Shown piece by piece: positions 60,477-64,000 of a DNA stretch of 64,000 bases. The translations under genes were made by a program, and so were the position numbers. The notes beneath the pieces are model-generated. The model saw nothing but the letters and a program-made list of their open reading frames with translations. It made no database searches and had not been told where the DNA came from. The stretch spans positions 1 through 64,000 of the forward strand of contig JAEZSP010000031.1 of NCBI GenBank assembly GCA_023421735.1, written 5' to 3'. The number at the start of each line of letters is the position of its first letter. Within the stretch, counting starts at the first letter, position 1. The stretch comes from Bacillota bacterium (lineage in GTDB: Bacteria > Bacillota_A > Clostridia > Christensenellales > Aristaeellaceae).

Positions 60477-61056
60477 CTTTTTGCGCACGCAGCTTGCAGG
60501 GATTTCCGAACCCGCGCAGCGTCCCTACAATGCACTTCAGGTCAAATAAAAAGCTCATATTCCTCACATATTCCCCGTCGAAGCGCGCCTTACGCGCCAC
60601 GGGGATCTCGTTTCTTCCATTGATCTGCGCCCAACCGGTCAAGCCGGGTCTGAGATCGTTCGCGCCGTATTTTTCGCGCGCCGCGATCAGATCCGTTTGA
60701 TTCGGGAGCGCCGGACGCGGGCCGACCAGAGACATCTCTCCCTTTAGGATATTCCATAACTGCGGGAGCTCGTCGAGGCTCGAATGCCGCAGGGAACCGC
60801 CGCCGGGCGCGTAATATTGTTCCGCCTGCGAGAGTTTGTGCGTGGGCGTCATGTGCGGCGCGGATTGGTACATGGTTCTGAATTTATAAATCGTAAACGC
60901 CCGTCCATATCTGCCAACCCGCGTTTGCCGAAAAATCACAGGCCCATGCGAGGCCGTTTTGACCCAAACCGCCAGCACGAAAAAGACCGGGAATAAAACG
61001 ATCATCCCCAGAAGCGATACAATGACGTCGAACACGCGTTTGATAGAAGGATACAT
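60469..61056 (-). CDS. Polyprenyl-phosphate sugar-1-phosphate transferase
   Basis: 195 residues from ATG 61056, nine bases after GGAG. One N-terminal membrane helix ('[25 protein letters not shown]') precedes '[22 protein letters not shown]' (as [18 protein letters not shown] then RTM), '[20 protein letters not shown]' and '[13 protein letters not shown]'. These are the signatures of the short PglC/WcaJ-C type. It loads the first sugar phosphate onto undecaprenyl phosphate and starts the glycan operon. Confidence 0.93.
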   Translation of the reverse strand: MYPSIKRVFDVIVSLLGMIVLFPVFFVLAVWVKTASHGPVIFRQTRVGRYGRAFTIYKFRTMYQSAPHMTPTHKLSQAEQYYAPGGGSLRHSSLDELPQLWNILKGEMSLVGPRPALPNQTDLIAAREKYGANDLRPGLTGWAQINGRNEIPVARKARFDGEYVRNMSFLFDLKCIVGTLRGFGNPCKLRAQKDA

Positions 61057-61184
61057 GCACATGCACTCCGATTCCTTTTCATTGCGCGGTTGCCGACCGC
61101 TTTCATTATATACCCTTCATAATGCCGGTTGCAACTACAAACGTGAAAAGGGGTAAAAAAACCAAATATAAACTGATGTTCGAT

Positions 61185-61212
61185 TTTCAAAGAGCCCGGG
61201 GCATGTTATAAT
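61185..61212 (+). promoter_or_regulatory. recA promoter
   Basis: TATAAT at 61207-61212 with a weak -35 TTTCAA (61185-61190) 16 bases upstream. I could not identify a LexA box with confidence. Confidence 0.45.
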
Positions 61213-61248
61213 ACAAATATGAAAAGAAGACGCATGGAGGGACGAACC

Positions 61249-62358
61249 GTGGCGGACAAGAAGACGCTGGACAAGAGCGTTTCAAAAAAGACGGGCGACG
61301 AACGCAAAGTCGCGCTTGAGAATGCGATTTCACGCATTGAGAAAGATTTCGGCAAGGGATCCGTCATGAAGCTGGGCGACACGGGGCGCACGCAGGTGGA
61401 GGCCATCCCCACGGGCTGTTTGAGTCTCGATTTCTGTCTGGGCATCGGCGGACTTCCCAAGGGGCGCATCATCGAGATCTACGGGCCGGAATCCTCCGGC
61501 AAGACGACGCTGGCACTGCACTGCGTCGCCGAAGCACAAAAGCGCGGCGGCATCGCGGCCTTTATCGATGCGGAGCACGCGCTCGATCCCACATACGCGA
61601 AGGCGCTTGGGGTCGACACGGAAAACCTCTACGTCGCGCAGCCCGATAACGGCGAGCAGGCGCTCGACATCTGCGAAGCGCTTGTGCGTTCCGGCGCGAT
61701 GGACATCGTGGTCATCGACTCGGTGGCGGCGCTGGTTCCCAAGGCGGAAATTGAGGGCGATATGGGCGACAGCCACGTGGGCCTGCAGGCGCGGCTCATG
61801 TCTCAGGCACTTCGAAAGCTCGCGGGCGTGATCTCAAAGACCAACGCCATCGCCGTCTTTATCAATCAGTTGCGCGAGAAGGTCGGCGTGGTCTACGGGA
61901 ACCCCGAGGTCACCACCGGCGGCAAGGCACTCAAGTTTTACGCCTCCGTGCGCATCGACATCCGCAAGAGCGAAACCATCAAAAACGGCACCGACATCGT
62001 GGGTAATCGCGCCAAGATCAAGGTCGTCAAAAACAAGGTTGCGCCGCCCTTTAAGACGTGCATCGTGGACATCCTCTACGGCACCGGCATCTCGCGCGCG
62101 GGCGAGCTTCTCGACATGGCCGTCGAGCGCGAGCTCCTGCAAAAATCCGGCGCATGGTACTCCTATAAGGGGACGCGCATCGGCCAGGGACGCGACAACG
62201 CACGCAAATACATCGAGGAAAACCCGGATGTGTTTGACGAACTCGAAAAAACGCTGCGCGAAACATTCCTCAGTGGCATACCAATTGAAAGCGCAGCACA
62301 CGACGAAAAGCCGGATGAAGCGGAGGAAGAAGAACTCGATCTCGACGAGGATTTCTAA
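61249..62358 (+). CDS. recA: Recombinase RecA
   Basis: 369 residues from GTG 61249, seven bases after GGAGGG; the ATG at 61219 lies just after the -10 box. It catalyses homologous strand exchange and LexA cleavage. Walker A '[15 protein letters not shown]' is near residue 80, '[20 protein letters not shown]' covers Walker B, and '[22 protein letters not shown]' is the L2 region. The acidic tail '[14 protein letters not shown]' is usual. Confidence 0.97.
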   Translation: MADKKTLDKSVSKKTGDERKVALENAISRIEKDFGKGSVMKLGDTGRTQVEAIPTGCLSLDFCLGIGGLPKGRIIEIYGPESSGKTTLALHCVAEAQKRGGIAAFIDAEHALDPTYAKALGVDTENLYVAQPDNGEQALDICEALVRSGAMDIVVIDSVAALVPKAEIEGDMGDSHVGLQARLMSQALRKLAGVISKTNAIAVFINQLREKVGVVYGNPEVTTGGKALKFYASVRIDIRKSETIKNGTDIVGNRAKIKVVKNKVAPPFKTCIVDILYGTGISRAGELLDMAVERELLQKSGAWYSYKGTRIGQGRDNARKYIEENPDVFDELEKTLRETFLSGIPIESAAHDEKPDEAEEEELDLDEDF

Positions 62359-62374
62359 GGCAGTCAAAGCGACA

Positions 62375-62418
62375 AACCGATTGTACGGAGACATGTCTCT
62401 CCGCGCGATCGGTTTTTT
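62375..62418 (+). terminator. Terminator after recA
   Basis: AACCGAT (62375-62381) pairs with ATCGGTT (62408-62414), with an inner CGGAGA-CATG-TCTCTCCG hairpin, then TTTTTT. Confidence 0.8.
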
Positions 62419-62436
62419 ATCCGCGCGTCCAGATCG

Positions 62437-62557
62437 CACAAAATCGGTCGCGCGGGGCTGGATCCCCGGGCGACCGACGAACACAAGCAGGCGATACACC
62501 CGGCATGGGATTCGCATGCGTCAGCCCTTGTGCGGGGTCTGGGGCAGCGCCCCGGCG
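62437..62557 (+). repeat. Intergenic hairpin repeat, family 1 copy B
   Basis: CACAAAATCGGTCGCGCGGG, palindrome around GGGCTGGATCCCC, GACCGACGAAC, a linker with GGGATTCGC, then CAGCCCTTGTGCGGGG and GGGGCAGCGCCCC. It is 121 bases. Its right end overlaps the last 12 codons of the convergent yibE/F-like gene. Confidence 0.65.
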
Positions 62558-63663
62558 TGTCGTTTCCCCCACGCCAAGGCGGCGATGATCGCGGTGAAGG
62601 GTGCGACGGTGACGAGACCGAAGGAGCCGACGAGTGTGATGAGAATTTCGGATGCGACATATTTGAGGTTAAAGAGGTCGGCGGGCGGGGTACCCTGGCC
62701 GGCGAAGTAGGCCATAAGGGAGAGATAGCTTCCGGAATAGGCGAGGAGGAGCGTGGTGGTCATGGTGCCGATGACGTTTCGACCGACGACGAAGCCGCTT
62801 TTCAAAAGCGAGCGGCGCGAGATGCCGGGGTCGTGGACGGCGATTTCGCGGCAGGCGGAGGAGATGTCCATGCTTAAGTCCATGAGCGCGCCGGAATTTG
62901 CGATGAAGACCATGGCGAAAAAGAGCTCCTTGAGGTCAAAGGTCATGGTCGATTGCGAAAGAAGCGGAACGGCATAGGTGAGCGTGCCGCCGTCAAGTTT
63001 CATCATGTTTCCAAAGAGCACCGAGAGTGTGCAGGTCAAAAGCGTCCCGGCAAACGCACCGGACGCGGCGACCCACGCGAGGCGCGAAAATCCCGCGACG
63101 AGGATCATGATGAGTCCGGTCAAGGCGACCACGAACGCGAGCGCGGCCCAGATGGGCGGCACGCCGTGCAGGAGCAGCGGGATGAGCAGCTTCCAGGTGA
63201 CCATGACACTCGCAATGAGTGAGACGAGCGCGCCAAATCCCGTTGCGCCGCCAAAGACCATCAGAAGAAGTGCGAAAAGACCGAACAAAAGTGCCTCGGT
63301 GCCGATCCGGTAGTGGTCGATAAGCGTAACGGTGATACCGCCGTTTGCCCCCGCGCGCAGCATCGCCCACGCGGTATCTCCGGCGGCGAAGAGCTTGTCC
63401 TTGTCAAGCGCGGTGTTCATGTAATTGGTCGCCGAAAGCGTTTCGCCCTTATGCGCGCCCGAGAGAATCCTGACATCACAGACCTGCGCGCCGGAATACG
63501 CAATTCCAACGGGATAGAGCTGCGCATTATCGACCGAGAGCACCTTTGCCCGCACGCGCGGCAGGCTCCCATACTCGGTCTTTACCACGTCGGGCACAAA
63601 AGCAAGCCCCACGCACAAAAGCCCCACCACGATCGAAAACACCCAGTCGCGCCACTTTTTCAT
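62521..63663 (-). CDS. YibE/F-family membrane protein
   Basis: 380 residues from ATG 63663 after AAAGGAG. An N-terminal membrane segment is followed by an extracytoplasmic part ('VRAKVLSVDNAQLYPVGIAYSGAQVCDVRILSGAHKGETL') and about seven further transmembrane helices. 'GDTAWAMLR', 'IANSGALMDLSMDISSACREI' and 'VGRNVIGTMTTTLLLAYSGSYL' are typical of the YibE/F family, of unknown function. The end of the gene reads into a family 1 repeat. Confidence 0.85.
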   Translation of the reverse strand: MKKWRDWVFSIVVGLLCVGLAFVPDVVKTEYGSLPRVRAKVLSVDNAQLYPVGIAYSGAQVCDVRILSGAHKGETLSATNYMNTALDKDKLFAAGDTAWAMLRAGANGGITVTLIDHYRIGTEALLFGLFALLLMVFGGATGFGALVSLIASVMVTWKLLIPLLLHGVPPIWAALAFVVALTGLIMILVAGFSRLAWVAASGAFAGTLLTCTLSVLFGNMMKLDGGTLTYAVPLLSQSTMTFDLKELFFAMVFIANSGALMDLSMDISSACREIAVHDPGISRRSLLKSGFVVGRNVIGTMTTTLLLAYSGSYLSLMAYFAGQGTPPADLFNLKYVASEILITLVGSFGLVTVAPFTAIIAALAWGKRHAGALPQTPHKG

Positions 63664-63678
63664 ACCCAAGCTCCTTTG

Positions 63679-63711
63679 AAAAAAGGCGCCCCGCCGCTCG
63701 GGCGAAGCGCC
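63679..63711 (-). terminator. Terminator of the alkaline phosphatase gene
   Basis: On the minus strand GGCGC (63711-63707 side) pairs with GCGCC (63689-63685 side) with an inner CGCC/GGCG stem, followed by six T. It lies 16 bases beyond the stop codon. Confidence 0.78.
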
Positions 63712-63726
63712 AGATTTGTGTCGGTT

Positions 63727-64000
63727 TTAGTTGGCGGAGAGGCCCATCGCGGACATGGTCTTTGTGAAGATGTCGGTGTTGTCATACGCACCGGAGAAAA
63801 TCTCCGCACCCACGCCTTCGGCATAGACCGGGATCTGCAGGCCCGTGTGCGAGTAGGAGGTGAAGTCCACGCCCGCCTTGTTGTTGAGAATGTGGCTGCA
63901 CGCCATGGTGAGCGGATCATAGCCGCCGTAGAGCAGTTTCTCGGCATCGCCCAGCACGCGCTCTTCGGAGGGGAGCATGCTCAACTCATAGGCCGCCTTC
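63727..64000 (-). CDS. Alkaline phosphatase, C-terminal part (cut by window edge)
   Basis: About 91 residues of the C-terminus; the rest lies beyond the right edge. 'SYSHTGLQIPVYAEGVGAEI' carries the conserved histidine of 'HTG', a zinc ligand in PhoA-type alkaline phosphatases, and 'FSGAYDNTDIFTKTMSAMGL' is the usual end. The upstream frame stays open ('KAAYELSMLPSEE'). It hydrolyses phosphomonoesters outside the cell; the signal peptide is not visible here. Confidence 0.85.
   Translation of the reverse strand, partial: KAAYELSMLPSEERVLGDAEKLLYGGYDPLTMACSHILNNKAGVDFTSYSHTGLQIPVYAEGVGAEIFSGAYDNTDIFTKTMSAMGLSAN

Overview
The window looks like a chromosomal segment of a spore-forming, GC-rich member of the Bacillota (class Clostridia or a close relative). 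The evidence is the set of sporulation genes (a SpoIIE homologue, YabP, YabQ), Gram-positive type promoters and ribosome binding sites (TTGACA/TATAAT, GGAGG), SH3 and Big2 cell-surface proteins with no outer-membrane genes, and a dnaA-dnaN origin region with a Bacillus-like arrangement. I cannot name a genus. Base composition looks above 55% GC in genes, with AT-rich promoter islands.

Layout. The left edge (1-123) probably carries the leader and promoter of an rRNA operon reading out of the window on the minus strand. 0.3-10.3 kb holds a solute-binding-like protein, a decayed AraC regulator, a self-regulated TetR/nitroreductase pair, an HD protein, aspartate kinase, a Wzm/Wzt-type ABC exporter, a pyridoxal kinase-like gene and a HAD hydrolase. 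10.4-16.8 kb is a minus-strand surface block: a four-SH3 protein, a 1274-residue Big2 protein with a C-terminal caspase/legumain-like domain, and a Cys/Gly-rich protein with a jelly-roll-like C-terminus. 16.8-22.9 kb is the replication origin and housekeeping genes (dnaA, dnaN, mnmE, rimO, pgsA). 23-36.3 kb holds an aspartate aminotransferase, spoIIE, small envelope proteins, a ttcA-like gene, a PrsA-like protein, a CapD-like dehydratase, yabP, yabQ and a divIC-like gene.

At 36.4-36.6 kb there are initiator and elongator tRNA-Met genes, followed by a fragment that looks like a tyrosine recombinase C-terminus. Beyond it lies a polysaccharide island (37.3-47.3 kb): a second ABC exporter, glycosyltransferases including a GlfT2-like galactofuranosyltransferase, a ferredoxin/FrhB/pyruvyl-transferase fusion and glf. 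Together these suggest export of a galactofuranose-containing, possibly pyruvylated glycan. 47.6-52.8 kb holds an M29 aminopeptidase with a TetR regulator, an SDR, rubrerythrin, luxS and a HAD protein. 53.1-54.6 kb is a cluster of four tiny ORFs with an embedded GC-rich structured RNA candidate. From 61.1 down to 54.6 kb runs a tightly overlapping minus-strand operon (sugar transferase, epimerase, GT2, a beta-propeller-like/GT4 fusion, a frameshifted rsmF-like gene, an HD hydrolase). recA, a YibE/F membrane protein and the end of an alkaline phosphatase close the window.

The least explained items are the small-ORF cluster with its adjacent RNA-like structure, a 172-bp intergenic repeat whose two copies keep the same hairpins with changed sequence, and a second approximately 120-bp hairpin repeat family with at least four copies. 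All calls come from reading the sequence; no database search was run.
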